This document shows, one piece after another, positions 38,971-49,959 of a stretch of 64,000 nucleotides of DNA. The stretch comes from Pseudomonas sp. CROZ-RG-20F-R04-15. Lineage in GTDB: Bacteria; Pseudomonadota; Gammaproteobacteria; Pseudomonadales; Pseudomonadaceae. Below the pieces are notes generated by a model. It was not told where the DNA came from and ran no database searches. It saw only the letters and a list, made by a program, of their open reading frames with translations. The first letter of the stretch is position 1, and the number at the start of each line of letters is the position of its first letter. Where the stretch lies: contig NZ_JAKNQL010000005.1 in NCBI RefSeq assembly GCF_022662375.1, positions 275,120-339,119 of the forward strand. The letters run 5' to 3'. The translations under genes and the position numbers were made by a program.

Positions 38971-41925
38971 TCAGTTCACAGCGGACGTCGCTTCGACATG
39001 ACGCGGTAAGGTCACCCGGATACGGGTGCCGCGTTGGCTTTGTACATCAGCCGGGCTGTCGATGGTGATTTGTCCATAATGCTCTTCAACGATGGAATAG
39101 ACCAGTGCAAGGCCCAGACCGGTGCCTTCGCCAGGATCCTTGGTGGTGAAGAAGGGTTCGAACAATCGGTCCATGATGTTCTTCGGAATACCGCTGCCTT
39201 CGTCCTCGACGATCAGGTCGACCGTGTGTTCGCCGGCTTCGCTCTTGACCCGTACCGCACTGTGCGGCGGCGAGGCGTCGCGGGCGTTGGATAGCAGATT
39301 GATCAAGACCTGGGCGAGCCGCTGCGGGTCGCCTTCGACCCAGTGATCGGGATCGCAGAGGTTGTAGAACTGCACTTCGAAATTGCGTCGGTTCAGCGCC
39401 AGCAGGCCGATGGCATCCTGCGCGACTTCCGCCAGGCAGACGGGCTCGTCACTGTGCTGATGGCTGCCGGCGTGGGCGAAACTCATCAACGACTGGACGA
39501 TGCGCGATATGCGTTTGGTCTGTTCGAGAATCTGCCCGCTGATTTCCGTCAGTTCGTCGTCTTCTTCGCGCTCTTCGCGCAGGTTTTGCGCCAGACAGGC
39601 GATGCCTGTGACCGGGTTGCCGATTTCGTGGGCGACACCCGCCGCGAGGCGACCAATGCTAGCCAGGCGCTCGGAGTGCACCAGTTTGTCTTCGAGCATC
39701 TGTGTTTCGGTCAAGTCCTCGACCAGTAACACCAGACCACTGTTACCCGGCGCCAACGGCTCATCGATCGCTGCTTTGTGCAGGTTCAGCCAGCGAGTCT
39801 GACCGTCGAGGGCCAGATGCTGTTTGTGCAAATGCTCGTCCGGCAGGTTGATGAAACCCTGCAGCAATTCTTTCCACGGCTCGCCAATGGTGCTCAAGCG
39901 CGAACCGACCACGCGTTGCGCGGCAATTCCGGTGAGTTCTTCCATGGCCTTGTTCCACATCAGGATCTCTTGATCCTTGGCCAGCGAGCAGACGCCCATT
40001 GGCAGTTCCTGCAGGGTCTGGCGGTGGTAGCGGCGCAGGGCATCGAGTTCGGCCGCTAAACCTGTGAGGCGTGAGTGGTAATCCTCGAGGCGGCTTTCGA
40101 TGAAGTGAATGTCTTCGGTGACATAGTTTTCGCCGCCAGCCTTGTACGGCAGGAAGGTTTCGACCATGTCTTGCGCCACGCTGGGACCCATCAGGCCGGA
40201 GAGGTTGGCTTCAATGCGGTCACGCAAACGGCGCAGGGCATAAGGACGGCGCTCGTCGAAGGGCAGATAAAGGTCACGCAGCGCTTGCTCGACTTCTTTC
40301 TGCGCTGCCTTGGCGCCCAACGGTTTGGCCAGTTGTGTGGCGAACTCCTGTGGCGAAGCGGCGTGCAGTTCGCGCCGTTGCGGGCGACGGACGTTATCCA
40401 CCGCACAGGCTTCGGCGGCGCTGGCTTCTTCGGGGCTGGCGTTGGTGAACAGCGAGATCAAGGTGAACATCAGCACGTTAGCGGCGAGCGAGGCGATGGC
40501 CGCCATGTGCCAACTGGTGTCGTCGAGCACATAAATCATGTTCAACAGCGGAATGTAGAAGCCCTGCAGATTACCGACCAGCGGCAACAGCATCGTCACC
40601 ACCCAGACCAGAATCCCCGCCAGCAGACCGGCAATAAAGCCGCGACGGTTGGCGGTCGGCCAGTACAGTACCGACAACACACCGGGCAGGAATTGCAGGG
40701 TCGCGACAAACGCGACGATGCCGAGGTTGGCCAGATCCTGCTCGGCGCCGAGCATCAGGTAGAAACCGAAACCGGCCATGATGATCGCGACGATCAGCGC
40801 CCGACGGGTCCATTTCAGCCAGCGGTAGATATTGCCTTCGGCCGGCGGCTGATAGAGCGGCAAAACCAAGTGGTTCAGGGCCATGCCCGACAGCGCCAGG
40901 GTGGTGACGATGATCAGACCGCTAGCCGCTGACAGACCGCCGACATAGGCGAGCAACGCCAGCGGTTTGCTGTTGGCGGCGATGCCGATGCCGAGGGTGA
41001 AATATTCCGGGTTGGTCGTGGCGCCGAGTTTCAGGCCGGCCCAGAGAATCAGCGGCACTGCCAGACTCATCAGCAGCAGGAACAGCGGCAAACCCCAACT
41101 TGCGCTGACCAGCGAGCGCGGGTTGAGGTTTTCGGTAAAGGTCATGTGGTACATGTGCGGCATCACGATCGCCGAGGCGAAAAACACCAGCAGCAGCGTG
41201 CGCCACGGGCCTTCCTGCAACGGCGTGTGCAGCGCGGCGAGGGCGGTCTGGTTTTGCAGCAGCCAAATCTCAAGCTGTTGCGGGCCGTCGAACACGCCGT
41301 ACAGCGCATACAGACCAACGCCGCCGAGGGCGACCAGTTTGATCACCGACTCAAAGGCAATCGCGAATACCAGCCCTTCGTGCTTTTCACGCGTGGCGAT
41401 ATGTCGGGAACCGAAGAAAATCGTGAACAGAATGATCAGCGCACAGAACGCCAAAGCCACGCGGCTCTGGATCGGTTCGCCGGTGAGAATGCCGATGGAG
41501 TCGGCCACTGCCTGAATCTGCAACGCCAGCAAGGGCAGCACGCCGATCAGCATGAAAATCGTGGTCAGCGCGCCCGCCCAGGTGCTGCGAAAGCGGAACG
41601 CGAACAGATCGGCCAATGACGACAGTTGGTAGGTGCGGGTGATTTTCAGGATCGGATAGAGCAGCACCGGCGCCAGCAGGAACGCGCCGGACACACCAAG
41701 GTAACTGGAAAGAAAACCGTAACCATACTGATAGGCAAGCCCCACCGTGCCGTAGAACGCCCACGCACTGGCGTAAACCCCCAGCGACAAGGTGTAGGTC
41801 AACGGGTGGCGAATGATCGCGCGCGGGATCATGCCCCGTTCGCTGATCCAGGCAACGCCGAACAGCACCGCCAGGTACGCGGCGCTGATCAGGATCATCT
41901 GGGTCAGGCTAAAGCTCATCGGCAT
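38971..41925 (-). CDS. cbrA: Sensor kinase CbrA with fused SLC5-type transporter domain
   Basis: 984 residues. The first ~500 form about 12-13 membrane segments of the sodium/solute symporter (SSSF) family, known in CbrA to transport histidine. A STAC-like linker follows, then a PAS domain ([20 protein letters not shown]), the phosphoacceptor helix with [12 protein letters not shown], and an HATPase with [17 protein letters not shown] and [18 protein letters not shown]. The start is either ATG 41925 or 41919; both overlap the upstream short frame. With CbrB it controls use of amino acids and crcZ. Confidence 0.95.
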   Translation of the reverse strand: MPMSFSLTQMILISAAYLAVLFGVAWISERGMIPRAIIRHPLTYTLSLGVYASAWAFYGTVGLAYQYGYGFLSSYLGVSGAFLLAPVLLYPILKITRTYQLSSLADLFAFRFRSTWAGALTTIFMLIGVLPLLALQIQAVADSIGILTGEPIQSRVALAFCALIILFTIFFGSRHIATREKHEGLVFAIAFESVIKLVALGGVGLYALYGVFDGPQQLEIWLLQNQTALAALHTPLQEGPWRTLLLVFFASAIVMPHMYHMTFTENLNPRSLVSASWGLPLFLLLMSLAVPLILWAGLKLGATTNPEYFTLGIGIAANSKPLALLAYVGGLSAASGLIIVTTLALSGMALNHLVLPLYQPPAEGNIYRWLKWTRRALIVAIIMAGFGFYLMLGAEQDLANLGIVAFVATLQFLPGVLSVLYWPTANRRGFIAGLLAGILVWVVTMLLPLVGNLQGFYIPLLNMIYVLDDTSWHMAAIASLAANVLMFTLISLFTNASPEEASAAEACAVDNVRRPQRRELHAASPQEFATQLAKPLGAKAAQKEVEQALRDLYLPFDERRPYALRRLRDRIEANLSGLMGPSVAQDMVETFLPYKAGGENYVTEDIHFIESRLEDYHSRLTGLAAELDALRRYHRQTLQELPMGVCSLAKDQEILMWNKAMEELTGIAAQRVVGSRLSTIGEPWKELLQGFINLPDEHLHKQHLALDGQTRWLNLHKAAIDEPLAPGNSGLVLLVEDLTETQMLEDKLVHSERLASIGRLAAGVAHEIGNPVTGIACLAQNLREEREEDDELTEISGQILEQTKRISRIVQSLMSFAHAGSHQHSDEPVCLAEVAQDAIGLLALNRRNFEVQFYNLCDPDHWVEGDPQRLAQVLINLLSNARDASPPHSAVRVKSEAGEHTVDLIVEDEGSGIPKNIMDRLFEPFFTTKDPGEGTGLGLALVYSIVEEHYGQITIDSPADVQSQRGTRIRVTLPRHVEATSAVN

Positions 41926-42085
41926 CTTTTTGGCTCTGCAGGATGAAGGTCACGACAATCAGGATCAGCCAGAGCAGATAGGGGCGATACCAGGCGCCCG
42001 TAGCGTCGATCCACCAATCCATGATGGCGGGGGAAAACAGGTAGATCCCCACGACTAAAAGCAGGACCAAGCGATAGATGTACAT
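41909..42085 (-). CDS. cbrX: CbrX-like small membrane protein overlapping cbrA
   Basis: 58 residues, MYIYRLVLLLVVGIYLFSPA at the start, a tryptophan-rich middle (DWWIDATGAWYRPY), a second hydrophobic segment LLWLILIVVTFILQ, and a charged end KDADEL. Two membrane helices fit. The last 17 bases overlap the start of cbrA in another frame, so the two are very probably translationally coupled. A short frame at this place, called cbrX, has been described in P. putida; equating the two rests on position and size. Confidence 0.78.
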   Translation of the reverse strand: MYIYRLVLLLVVGIYLFSPAIMDWWIDATGAWYRPYLLWLILIVVTFILQSQKDADEL

Positions 42086-42162
42086 CCCGGCCTCTCTTTT
42101 TTATGCGCGTGCCCGAAAACGTGCGGCGATGGTAACGGATGGGCGCGCGACTGCAAGTGTCG

Positions 42163-43059
42163 TCATAGCAGTTGCGCTTCGGGCAGGGTCAGTGTGCGCG
42201 GGATCTTGCTGGCATCCCAGTGCGCGCAGCCCCACTTGAGTAACTCTAGCGGCGAGGCGTGGGCCAGTTCGGCGCCGGGATTTTGCCCCAAGGCGCGCAG
42301 GGCTCGCAGCAGCAATGGCGTGGCTTGATCCGCTTCAAGCGGCGGCGAGCGGTAGGACTTGCCGAGCTTGTTGCCGTCCGGCTGGGTGATCAGCGGCAAG
42401 TGCAGGTAGCGTGGCTGGCGCAGGCCCAGCAGTTCTTGCAGATACAACTGACGCGGGGTCGAATCGAGCAGGTCGGCGCCACGGACGATGTCGGTGATGC
42501 CTTGCCAGGCATCGTCGAGTACCACGGCCAATTGGTAGGCGTAGAGGCCATCGCGGCGACGGATCACGAAATCGCCGACTTCACGACCCAAATGCTGGCG
42601 GTATTCGCCCTGGACGCGGTCGATGAAGTGGTATTCCAGTTCTGGCACGCGCAGGCGGATGGCGGCGTCTTGCTGGTCGTGGCCGAGATTGCGGCACAGG
42701 CCAGGATAAATGCCGTCGTAAGGTTCGAGCTGTTTGCGCGAGCAGGTGCAGGCATAGGCCAGACCGTGATTGAACAGGCTGTTGAGCACGTCGGCGTAAG
42801 CCTCATGCCGATCGCTCTGGCGCACCATCTCGCCGTCCCATTCGAAGCCGTAGCTTTCCAGTGCCTTGAGAATCGCCGTTTGCGCGCCGGGCTCTTCACG
42901 CGGCGGATCGAGATCTTCCATGCGCACCAGCCAGCGACCGCCGACCGAACGGGCGTCGAGGTAAGAGGCGAGGGCGGCGACCAGCGAACCGAAGTGCAAA
43001 TGGCCACTGGGGGTTGGGGCGAAGCGGCCGATGTAGGCGGGGGATGTCTTGGCTGTCAT
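42163..43059 (-). CDS. gluQ: Glutamyl-Q tRNA(Asp) synthetase
   Basis: Puts glutamate on the queuosine base of tRNA-Asp. 298 residues, the catalytic half of a glutamyl-tRNA synthetase without the anticodon-binding part. The HIGH-type signature is FAPTPSGHLHFGSLVAALAS and the KMSKS-type loop is KLGKSYRS. Zinc-site cysteines are in CTCSRKQL and YPGLCRN. Downstream of dksA, the usual order. Confidence 0.94.
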   Translation of the reverse strand: MTAKTSPAYIGRFAPTPSGHLHFGSLVAALASYLDARSVGGRWLVRMEDLDPPREEPGAQTAILKALESYGFEWDGEMVRQSDRHEAYADVLNSLFNHGLAYACTCSRKQLEPYDGIYPGLCRNLGHDQQDAAIRLRVPELEYHFIDRVQGEYRQHLGREVGDFVIRRRDGLYAYQLAVVLDDAWQGITDIVRGADLLDSTPRQLYLQELLGLRQPRYLHLPLITQPDGNKLGKSYRSPPLEADQATPLLLRALRALGQNPGAELAHASPLELLKWGCAHWDASKIPRTLTLPEAQLL

Positions 43060-43098
43060 TAATGCGATAGTACTTTTTCAGCGCGTGTACACAACACC

Positions 43099-43187
43099 TG
43101 TGGGAGCGAGCTTGCTCGCGAAAGCGGTGTGTCATTCAGCATTAAATTGTCTGATCCGGCGCCTTCGCGAGCAAGCTCGCTCCCACA
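43099..43187. repeat. REPIN, CTTG/CAAG type
   Basis: Head-out pair between gluQ and the dksA terminator. The arms match exactly in the core. Confidence 0.92.
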
Positions 43188-43212
43188 AAGGCAAAAGGCA
43201 AAAGGCAGAAAC

Positions 43213-43240
43213 AAAAACGGAGCGTTAGCACGCTCCGTTT
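43213..43240 (-). terminator. Terminator of dksA
   Basis: Stem AAACGGAGCG/CGCTCCGTTT with a short loop and A/T runs on both sides, 17 bases past the dksA stop. Confidence 0.88.
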
Positions 43241-43256
43241 TTCGTTCAGGTCGAGA

Positions 43257-43700
43257 TTACTTGCCGACCTGCTTTTCCTTTATTTCCGCCAGGGTCTTGC
43301 AATCGATGCACAGATCCGCAGTCGGACGGGCTTCGAGGCGCTTGACGCCGATCTCGATGCCGCAGGACTCGCACCAGCCGTATTCTTCGTCCTGAATCAG
43401 CTCCAGCGTCTTGTCGATCTTCTTGATCAACTTGCGCTCGCGGTCGCGGGCGCGCAGCTCGAGGGCGAATTCTTCTTCCTGACTGGCACGGTCGGCCGGG
43501 TCAGGGAAGTTGGCCGCTTCGTCTTTCATGTGATCAACAGTACGGTCGACTTCCTGCATCAAGTCCTGTTTCCACTTGTTCAGGATCTTGGTGAAGTGCG
43601 CGCGCATCGGTGCGCCCATGTACTCTTCACCGGCCTTCGGAACGTAAGGTTCGAAGCCGCTGATCGTCGTTTGCTGCTGTTGCTTTGCTTGGGTGGGCAT
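43257..43700 (-). CDS. dksA: RNA polymerase-binding transcription factor DksA
   Basis: Works with ppGpp in the secondary channel of RNA polymerase to repress stable-RNA promoters. 147 residues. A coiled coil (about 40-110) carries the tip aspartates in FPDPADRASQEEE; the C-terminal zinc finger is CESCGIEIGVKRLEARPTADLCIDC with the four cysteines present. This is the zinc-containing DksA, not the cysteine-poor DksA2 paralogue. Its targets probably include the tRNA and rRNA-type promoters in this window. Confidence 0.95.
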   Translation of the reverse strand: MPTQAKQQQQTTISGFEPYVPKAGEEYMGAPMRAHFTKILNKWKQDLMQEVDRTVDHMKDEAANFPDPADRASQEEEFALELRARDRERKLIKKIDKTLELIQDEEYGWCESCGIEIGVKRLEARPTADLCIDCKTLAEIKEKQVGK

Positions 43701-44034
43701 GAAATGGACCGCCTCTACTCTTGTAATCCATTGCGCAGGATTGCTCCATCACCGACACCTGCCGGCCCTGCGGCTGCAAGCGGGCGAACTTACCAGATCA
43801 ATTCGGCCTGCGCTACTCCCGGATGTCGAGGCCCCGGCGGGTGGCGCTTGCAAATGTTTGGCAAGCCGTGTCTGGCGGTGTTGAAGACCTGTTCAATCAC
43901 TGATTTTAGTCAATCCTGGAGCGTACGCTCATATCGTTACAGTCCAGCGTTCTTGAGGCTGTGACCGCTACGGGTTCTCGCTCGTTCCGGCAGATGGGTA
44001 GAATCGTCTCTTTTTCCCTGCCGAAGGAAAACCA
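43701..44034. other. Intergenic region between dksA and the aminotransferase gene
   Basis: 334 bases between divergent genes with no coding frame I can support. A short hairpin CTTGC/GCAAG sits near 43850. TAGAAT at 43999-44004 could be the -10 of the aminotransferase gene; a matching -35 is weak. The dksA promoter presumably lies at the left end. Confidence 0.5.
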
Positions 44035-45207
44035 ATGGCTCAGTCCTACAGTGCGCGCAGTCGTGCGATCGAACCGTTCCATGTGATGGCGCTGCTGGCG
44101 CGGGCCAATGAATTGCAGGCTGAAGGTCACGACGTGATCCATCTGGAAATCGGCGAACCGGACTTCACCACCGCCGAGCCGATCATTCGTGCAGGGCAAG
44201 CGGCGCTGACGGCAGGCAAGACCCGTTACACCGCCGCGCGCGGCATTCCCGAGCTGCGCGAAGCGATTTCCGGGTTTTATCAATCGCGTTATGGTTTGAA
44301 CATCGATCCGCGACGGATTCTGATCACCCCGGGTGGCTCCGGTGCGCTGTTGCTGGCCAGTGCGTTGCTGGTCGATCCGGGCAAACACTGGTTGCTGGCG
44401 GACCCGGGTTACCCGTGCAACCGGCACTTCCTGCGTTTGGTCGAAGGCGTAGCGCAGCTGGTGCCAGTTGGCCCGGACGTGCGCTACCAACTGACCCCGG
44501 ATCTGGTCGAGCGTCATTGGGATCACGACAGCGTCGGTGCACTGGTCGCCTCGCCGGCCAACCCGACCGGCACGATTCTGACTCGCGATGAACTGGCCGG
44601 TTTATCCACAGCCATCAAAGCCAGACACGGCCATCTGGTGGTGGACGAGATCTATCACGGCCTGACGTACGGCACCGATGCTGCCAGCGTGCTGGAAGTC
44701 GATGACAGTGCGTTTGTGTTGAACAGCTTTTCCAAGTATTTCGGCATGACCGGTTGGCGCCTGGGCTGGCTGGTGGCACCGGAGGCAGCGGTCAGCGAGC
44801 TGGAGAAGCTGGCGCAGAATCTCTACATCAGCGCGCCGAGCATGGCCCAATACGCGGCGTTGGCGTGTTTCGAGCCGGACACTATCGCGATTCTGGAAGA
44901 GCGCCGTGCGGAGTTCGGCCGTCGTTGCGACTTCCTGCTGCCAGCACTGCGCGAGTTGGGTTTCAACATCGCCGTGGAGCCTGAGGGCGCGTTCTATTTG
45001 TACGCCGATATCAGCCAGTTCGGCGGCGATGCCTTCGCGTTCTGCCGTCATTTCCTCGAAACCGAACATGTCGCGTTCACGCCCGGACTGGACTTCGGTC
45101 GCTATCAGGCCAGTCACCATGTGCGTTTTGCCTACACGCAAAACCTCCCGCGCTTACAGGAAGCGGTGGAGCGCATCGCGCGTGGCTTGAAGAGCTGGCA
45201 AGGCTGA
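44035..45207 (+). CDS. PLP-dependent class I/II aminotransferase
   Basis: 390 residues, fold type I. The substrate-binding segment [29 protein letters not shown] with the pyridine-contacting Asn, [12 protein letters not shown] with the Asp/Tyr, and the cofactor lysine in [17 protein letters not shown] are all in place. This is the broad aspartate/alanine/valine-pyruvate type; substrate cannot be fixed from sequence. The ribosome site GAAGGAAA precedes the ATG. Its stop overlaps the sfsA start (TGATG), so the two form an operon. Confidence 0.9.
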   Translation: MAQSYSARSRAIEPFHVMALLARANELQAEGHDVIHLEIGEPDFTTAEPIIRAGQAALTAGKTRYTAARGIPELREAISGFYQSRYGLNIDPRRILITPGGSGALLLASALLVDPGKHWLLADPGYPCNRHFLRLVEGVAQLVPVGPDVRYQLTPDLVERHWDHDSVGALVASPANPTGTILTRDELAGLSTAIKARHGHLVVDEIYHGLTYGTDAASVLEVDDSAFVLNSFSKYFGMTGWRLGWLVAPEAAVSELEKLAQNLYISAPSMAQYAALACFEPDTIAILEERRAEFGRRCDFLLPALRELGFNIAVEPEGAFYLYADISQFGGDAFAFCRHFLETEHVAFTPGLDFGRYQASHHVRFAYTQNLPRLQEAVERIARGLKSWQG

Positions 45208-45920
45208 TGCGCTTTTATCCTCCTCTGGAAGAGGCGCGCCTGATCCGGCGTTACAAGCGTTTTCTCGCCGATATCGAAACCGTTAGCGGCGAGTTGCTGA
45301 CCATTCACTGCCCGAACACCGGCTCGATGCTCAATTGTCAGGTCGAAGGCGGGCAGGTCTGGTTCAGCCGCTCCAATGACCCGAAACGCAAATTGCCGGG
45401 AACCTGGGAAATTGGTGAAACCCCGCAGGGCCGCTTGTTTTGCGTGAATACCGCACGGGCTAACGGTCTGGTTGAAGAGGCGTTGCAGGCTGGCGTTATC
45501 ACTGAGTTGAACGGCTTTACCGCGTTGAAGCGCGAAGTGGCCTACGGGCAGGAAAAGAGCCGTATCGATTTTCGCCTCGAATACCCCAGCGGCCCGGCGT
45601 ACGTGGAAGTGAAAAGCGTCACCCTGGGCTTCGACGGAACGGTAGTAGCGGCGTTTCCCGATGCCGTGACCCAGCGTGGCGCCAAGCATCTGCGGGAATT
45701 GGCGCATCTGGCGCGGGACGGGATTCGCGCGGTGCAGTTGTATTGCGTCAATCTGACCGGGATTGAAGCGGTGCGGCCGGCGAAGGAAATCGATTCGGCT
45801 TATGCCGATGCGCTTCTCGAAGCAGTGGCCTGCGGTGTTGAGGTGTTGGCGTATGGCGTGCGACTGGACCATGAAGAGATGGTCATCGACCGGCGTCTCG
45901 ATGTGCTGCTTAACGGCTAA
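45207..45920 (+). CDS. sfsA: DNA/RNA nuclease SfsA
   Basis: 237 residues. Once called sugar fermentation stimulation protein. The N-terminal OB-like part has [11 protein letters not shown]; the PD-(D/E)xK-like core has [10 protein letters not shown] and [10 protein letters not shown], followed by [16 protein letters not shown]. Binds nucleic acid; nuclease action has been reported for family members. Its last 4 bases overlap the end of the convergent Rieske gene. Confidence 0.93.
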   Translation: MRFYPPLEEARLIRRYKRFLADIETVSGELLTIHCPNTGSMLNCQVEGGQVWFSRSNDPKRKLPGTWEIGETPQGRLFCVNTARANGLVEEALQAGVITELNGFTALKREVAYGQEKSRIDFRLEYPSGPAYVEVKSVTLGFDGTVVAAFPDAVTQRGAKHLRELAHLARDGIRAVQLYCVNLTGIEAVRPAKEIDSAYADALLEAVACGVEVLAYGVRLDHEEMVIDRRLDVLLNG

Positions 45921-46234
45921 ACATCGATCCACAGTCCTTGCGCATCTTCCCGGCAATTGATAGCGGTGAGTGATTGCCCCGCGCACGGTCCAGCCACGCA
46001 TTCACCGTCCTCGATCAGAAACAGTGCGCCGTGGGTGGCGCACTGGATCAGGCTGTTGCTCGGGTCGAGAAACTGGTCGGGTTGCCATTCCAGCCCGACG
46101 CCGCGGTGCGGGCAGCGATTGAGGTAGATGTAGACCTGGCCGCTGCGACGTACGGCGAACAGCTTGTTACCGTCGATCTCGAACCCACGGCTTTTCGCTT
46201 CGCCCAGATCGGCGCCAGCGCAGAGAAACTTCAT
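45917..46234 (-). CDS. Small Rieske [2Fe-2S] protein
   Basis: 105 residues, a Rieske domain and nothing else, no signal peptide. The cluster ligands are in [12 protein letters not shown] (Cys, His) and [20 protein letters not shown] (Cys, His). Such stand-alone domains serve as ferredoxins for oxygenases or nitrite reductases, but no such partner is adjacent. It shares the gap with the iron-regulated phuT promoter. Confidence 0.9.
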   Translation of the reverse strand: MKFLCAGADLGEAKSRGFEIDGNKLFAVRRSGQVYIYLNRCPHRGVGLEWQPDQFLDPSNSLIQCATHGALFLIEDGECVAGPCAGQSLTAINCREDAQGLWIDV

Positions 46235-46283
46235 GGCTATCCTCTAGTGTCTGCTCGTGTCCGGATATGTCCGAGCTTGACGT

Positions 46284-46302
46284 TTAAATGCAAACAATTA
46301 TC
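46284..46302 (+). promoter_or_regulatory. Candidate Fur box upstream of phuT
   Basis: TTAAATGCAAACAATTATC matches 12 of 19 positions of the consensus GATAATGATAATCATTATC, and its right half is close to perfect. It lies about 100 bases before the phuT start. Iron repression of heme uptake is expected. Confidence 0.55.
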
Positions 46303-46399
46303 AAATGGCGGCCTTCGCCCGCAGGGCGGCTGGCAGATGTCGAGGATACTTGGCCTGTCCTGTCGATGCCCGGGAAAACTTCTTTCAAGGAAGCTGTGT

Positions 46400-47272
46400 A
46401 TGCGCCTGAGTACCCGCGTTGTTGTGCTGTGTGCCGGACTGTTCGTCAGCCATCAGGCTGCAGCGGCCGATTTGCCGCAACGTTGGGTCAGCGCCGGCGG
46501 TGCACTGTCTGAATGGGTCAGTGCGTTGGGCGGCGAGTCGAAGCTGGTCGGCGTTGATACCACCAGTCAGCATCCGGAGTCGTTGAAGGCGCTGCCGAGC
46601 ATCGGCTATCAGCGCAGCCTTTCCGCCGAGGGCATTCTCAGTCTGCGCCCGGATGTCCTTATCGGCACCGAAGAAATGGGCCCGCCACCGGTACTGTCGC
46701 AAGTAAAAGCGGCCAAGGTGCAGGTGGCATTGTTCTCGGCTCAGCCCGATTTGCCGACAGTTGAGAAAAACGTTACCCGTCTCGGTCAATTGCTCGGCGC
46801 TGAAACCCAGGCCAGGCAACTGCTGGAAAGTTATCAACAGCAACTCGACGCGCAGAAAGTGCGGGTTGCTGACGCGCAGTCCAGGCAGAAAGCGCCGGGC
46901 GTGCTGCTATTGCTCGGTCATGCCGGTGGCAAACCGTTGATCGCCGGTAAAGACACTGCCGCCGACTGGCTGCTGCAACAGGCGGGCGGGCATAACCTGG
47001 CGACGCATACCGGTTACAAACCGTTTTCCGTGGAATCCCTCGCCAGCCTCGATCCTGAAGTGCTGGTATTCGCCGACCGTGCGTTGACCGGTGACGCGGC
47101 GAAAGCGGCGCTGTTCAAGGAGAACCCGATTCTCAATTCAAGTCGCGCGGCCAAAACCGGCCGTGTGTTGGAGCTGGATCCGACGCTGCTGGTCGGTGGG
47201 CTCGGACCGCGTCTGCCGGCAGCGCTGAAAACCCTGTCTGACGGTTTCTACCCGGCCAAGAGCGGCCAATGA
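46400..47272 (+). CDS. phuT: Heme ABC transporter periplasmic binding protein (PhuT/HmuT)
   Basis: 290 residues from the ATG at 46400, with an AAGGA site before it; the long frame upstream is noncoding. Signal peptide cleaved near QAAAA-DLPQ. Class III binding-protein fold: LPQRWVSAGGALSEWVSALGG, RSLSAEGILSLRPDVLIGTEEMGPP, LLGHAGGKPLIAGKDTAAD, SVESLASLDPEVLVF. The tyrosine in GYQRSLS is the likely axial heme ligand region. First gene of the phuTUVW operon; phuR (receptor) and phuS (heme-degradation chaperone) are not in the window. Confidence 0.88.
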   Translation: MRLSTRVVVLCAGLFVSHQAAAADLPQRWVSAGGALSEWVSALGGESKLVGVDTTSQHPESLKALPSIGYQRSLSAEGILSLRPDVLIGTEEMGPPPVLSQVKAAKVQVALFSAQPDLPTVEKNVTRLGQLLGAETQARQLLESYQQQLDAQKVRVADAQSRQKAPGVLLLLGHAGGKPLIAGKDTAADWLLQQAGGHNLATHTGYKPFSVESLASLDPEVLVFADRALTGDAAKAALFKENPILNSSRAAKTGRVLELDPTLLVGGLGPRLPAALKTLSDGFYPAKSGQ

Positions 47273-48306
47273 CCACATTGGTCAAACCCCGTGGCTTGTT
47301 CATTGGCCTGACGCTTCTCTGTCTGCTGGCGATCTGGCTGTCGTTGGCGCTGGGGCCGGTGAGCCTGCCGCTGTTCGATACGTTGCGCGCAGCGTTGCGC
47401 ATGCTCGGCGTGCCGCTGGCGCCGGAGGGGCTGGAGCAGGCTGAGCTGATTCTCGGGCAGATTCGTCTGCCGCGAACCTTGCTCGGGTTGGCGGTCGGTG
47501 GCGTGCTAGCCTTGTCGGGCGTGGCAATGCAGGGATTGTTTCGCAATCCGCTGGCGGATCCGGGGTTGGTTGGCGTTTCCAGCGGCGCGGCGCTTGGGGC
47601 GGCGATTGCGATTGTCGGTGGTTCGTTTTTTGGTGGTTTGCCGGAGTGGTTCGGGCCGTATCTGTTGTCGGTCTGTGCGTTTCTCGGCGGGCTCGGCGTA
47701 ACAGCGCTGGTCTATCGACTGGGTCGACGCAACGGTCAGACCAACGTCGCAACCATGTTGCTGGCAGGCATTGCGCTGACAGCGCTGGCGGGTTCGGCAG
47801 TAGGTCTGTTCACTTATCTGGCGGATGACGCGACCCTGCGCACGCTGACCTTCTGGAACCTCGGCAGCCTCAATGGCGCCAGTTACGCGCGGTTGTGGCC
47901 ACTGCTGATCATCAGCGCCGGCGTGGCGTTGTGGCTACCGCGTCGGGCCAAGGCGTTGAATGCTCTGTTGCTGGGCGAATCGGAAGCCGGGCATTTGGGT
48001 ATCGATGTCGAAAAGCTCAAACGCGAGTTGGTGTTTTGTACGGCGCTGGGCGTCGGCGCGGCGGTGGCGGCGGCGGGCATGATCGGTTTCGTCGGTTTGG
48101 TGGTGCCGCATCTGGTGCGCTTGCTGGCGGGCCCGGATCACAAAGTCTTGCTACCGGCATCGGTGCTGGCCGGGGCGAGCCTGTTGCTGTTGGCTGATCT
48201 GGTCGCTCGGTTGGCGCTGGCGCCGGCGGAGCTGCCGATCGGTATCGTCACCGCGTTTATCGGTGCGCCGTTCTTCCTTTATCTGCTGCTGCGAGGACGT
48301 GCCTGA
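47269..48306 (+). CDS. phuU: Heme ABC transporter permease (PhuU/HmuU)
   Basis: 345 residues of the FecCD/BtuC family with about ten membrane helices. Family motifs: [42 protein letters not shown] and, near the end, [20 protein letters not shown] and [16 protein letters not shown]. Starts within the phuT stop (ATGA overlap). Confidence 0.92.
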   Translation: MTTLVKPRGLFIGLTLLCLLAIWLSLALGPVSLPLFDTLRAALRMLGVPLAPEGLEQAELILGQIRLPRTLLGLAVGGVLALSGVAMQGLFRNPLADPGLVGVSSGAALGAAIAIVGGSFFGGLPEWFGPYLLSVCAFLGGLGVTALVYRLGRRNGQTNVATMLLAGIALTALAGSAVGLFTYLADDATLRTLTFWNLGSLNGASYARLWPLLIISAGVALWLPRRAKALNALLLGESEAGHLGIDVEKLKRELVFCTALGVGAAVAAAGMIGFVGLVVPHLVRLLAGPDHKVLLPASVLAGASLLLLADLVARLALAPAELPIGIVTAFIGAPFFLYLLLRGRA

Positions 48307-49073
48307 TGTTGCGCGCGCAAAATCTGCACATCCAGCGTGGCCGCAAGGCAGTGCTCAGCGATGTCACGCTGCAACTGGAACCAGGTGAAGTGCTCGGAGT
48401 GCTCGGGCCGAACGGCGCTGGTAAAAGTACCTTGCTGGGCGCCTTGTGCGGTGAATTGGCGGCGAGTGCGGGCGAGGTTTCGCTCGACGGGCAGGCATTG
48501 AGTCACTGGACTGGCCCGCAGCGTGCGCAACGATTGGCGGTGTTGCCGCAAGTGTCGACGCTGGATTTTGCCTTTCGCGTCGAGGAAGTGGTCGGTATGG
48601 GGCGCTTGCCTTATCAAAGCGGTCGGGTGCGCGATGACGAAATCATCGCGGCGGCTTTGGCTGCAGCGGATGCCGGGCATCTGAGCGGACGCAGTTATCT
48701 GGCGCTGTCCGGTGGCGAACGGCAGCGTGTGCATCTGGCGCGAGTACTGGCGCAATTGTGGCCGGGCCAGGCCGGGCAGACGTTGCTGCTCGATGAGCCA
48801 ACGTCGATGCTTGATCCACTGCATCAACACACGACGTTGCAAGCGGTGCGCGAGTTCGCTGATCATGGCGCAGCGGTTTTGGTCATCCTGCATGATCTGA
48901 ATCTGGCGGCGCGTTATTGTGATCGCATTCTGCTGCTTGAAGGCGGGCGTCCGGTGGCTCTGGATACGCCGGAGCAGGTGCTGCGGCCGGACTCGCTGAA
49001 AGCCGTGTTCGGTCTCGAAGTCTTGGTGCAGCCGCACCCGGAGCGTGGGCATCCGCTGATCATCGCCCGGTGA
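48306..49073 (+). CDS. phuV: Heme ABC transporter ATPase (PhuV/HmuV)
   Basis: 255 residues. Walker [15 protein letters not shown], signature [18 protein letters not shown], Walker [16 protein letters not shown], and the switch [13 protein letters not shown]. Its start overlaps the phuU stop by one base. Energises import by PhuU. Confidence 0.94.
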   Translation: MLRAQNLHIQRGRKAVLSDVTLQLEPGEVLGVLGPNGAGKSTLLGALCGELAASAGEVSLDGQALSHWTGPQRAQRLAVLPQVSTLDFAFRVEEVVGMGRLPYQSGRVRDDEIIAAALAAADAGHLSGRSYLALSGGERQRVHLARVLAQLWPGQAGQTLLLDEPTSMLDPLHQHTTLQAVREFADHGAAVLVILHDLNLAARYCDRILLLEGGRPVALDTPEQVLRPDSLKAVFGLEVLVQPHPERGHPLIIAR

Positions 49074-49094
49074 TTGAATCATCGAGGTGATTGC

Positions 49095-49946
49095 ATGCGT
49101 GGCTTGTGGCTGTTGGCGGTGGTGTGGCTTGCGGGGTGTCAGCATGGGATTGCGCCACCGCCGATCAATGGCGAGATTCGCGATCTGCGTAGCGGTCAGG
49201 TGCTGACGGCGCAGCAACTGTTGGTGCGTCTTGCTGCGCCGGAGCGGCTGATCATTGGCGAGCAGCATGATAATGCCGATCATCATGTCGCGCAGTTATG
49301 GCTGTTGCGCGCACTTGGCGAACAACGCCCGCAAGGCAGTCTGTTGCTGGAAATGCTGACGCCGGACCAGCAGCCAAAAGTTGATGCCGTTCGCCAGGCG
49401 GCATCGCCGCCGTCCGGTCTTCCTGAAACGCTGGCCTGGCAGGAGGGCTGGGACTGGAATCTTTATGGTCCGATCATTCGTTTCGCCCTAACGCAAACTT
49501 ATCCGCTGCTGGCGGCCAATCTTGAAAACAGCGAAATCCGGGCCTTTTATCGCCATCCTCCGCTTCTGAACGGTGCGCACAGTAACGCGCCATCGGTGAA
49601 AGAAACGCTGCTGGAACAGATCGCTGAGTCTCACTGCGGTTTACTGCCCGAATCACAGATGCCGGCGATGCTCGCCGTTCAGCAACAGCGTGATCGGCGG
49701 ATGGCAGAACGCTTGCTGGCTGCACCGAAACCGGCTCTGTTGTTGGCCGGCGCGTGGCATGCACGCAAGGACGTCGGCGTGCCGCTTCACGTTGTGGATT
49801 TGGGCGCCATTGAGTCACCGACAGTGCTGATGCTGGCAGAGCAGGGCGGCGAAGTGACCGCCGCGATGGCCGATTACGTTTGGTATACGCCTGCAACACC
49901 AAAACAGGACTACTGCGAACAGATGCGTAAACAGTTCGGCAAATGA
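49095..49946 (+). CDS. phuW: ChaN-family heme-binding lipoprotein (PhuW-like)
   Basis: 283 residues from the ATG at 49095 (MRGLWLLAVVWLAGC). The lipobox WLAGC marks it as a lipoprotein. The ChaN fold has ERLIIGEQHDNADHHVAQLWLLRAL, LLEMLTPDQQPKVD and LLLAGAWHARKDVGVPLHV. The Campylobacter homologue stacks two hemes between two monomers. In P. aeruginosa phuW closes the phuSTUVW operon and lies beside prrF, as here. Confidence 0.88.
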   Translation: MRGLWLLAVVWLAGCQHGIAPPPINGEIRDLRSGQVLTAQQLLVRLAAPERLIIGEQHDNADHHVAQLWLLRALGEQRPQGSLLLEMLTPDQQPKVDAVRQAASPPSGLPETLAWQEGWDWNLYGPIIRFALTQTYPLLAANLENSEIRAFYRHPPLLNGAHSNAPSVKETLLEQIAESHCGLLPESQMPAMLAVQQQRDRRMAERLLAAPKPALLLAGAWHARKDVGVPLHVVDLGAIESPTVLMLAEQGGEVTAAMADYVWYTPATPKQDYCEQMRKQFGK

Positions 49947-49959
49947 CTTTTCCACAGGC

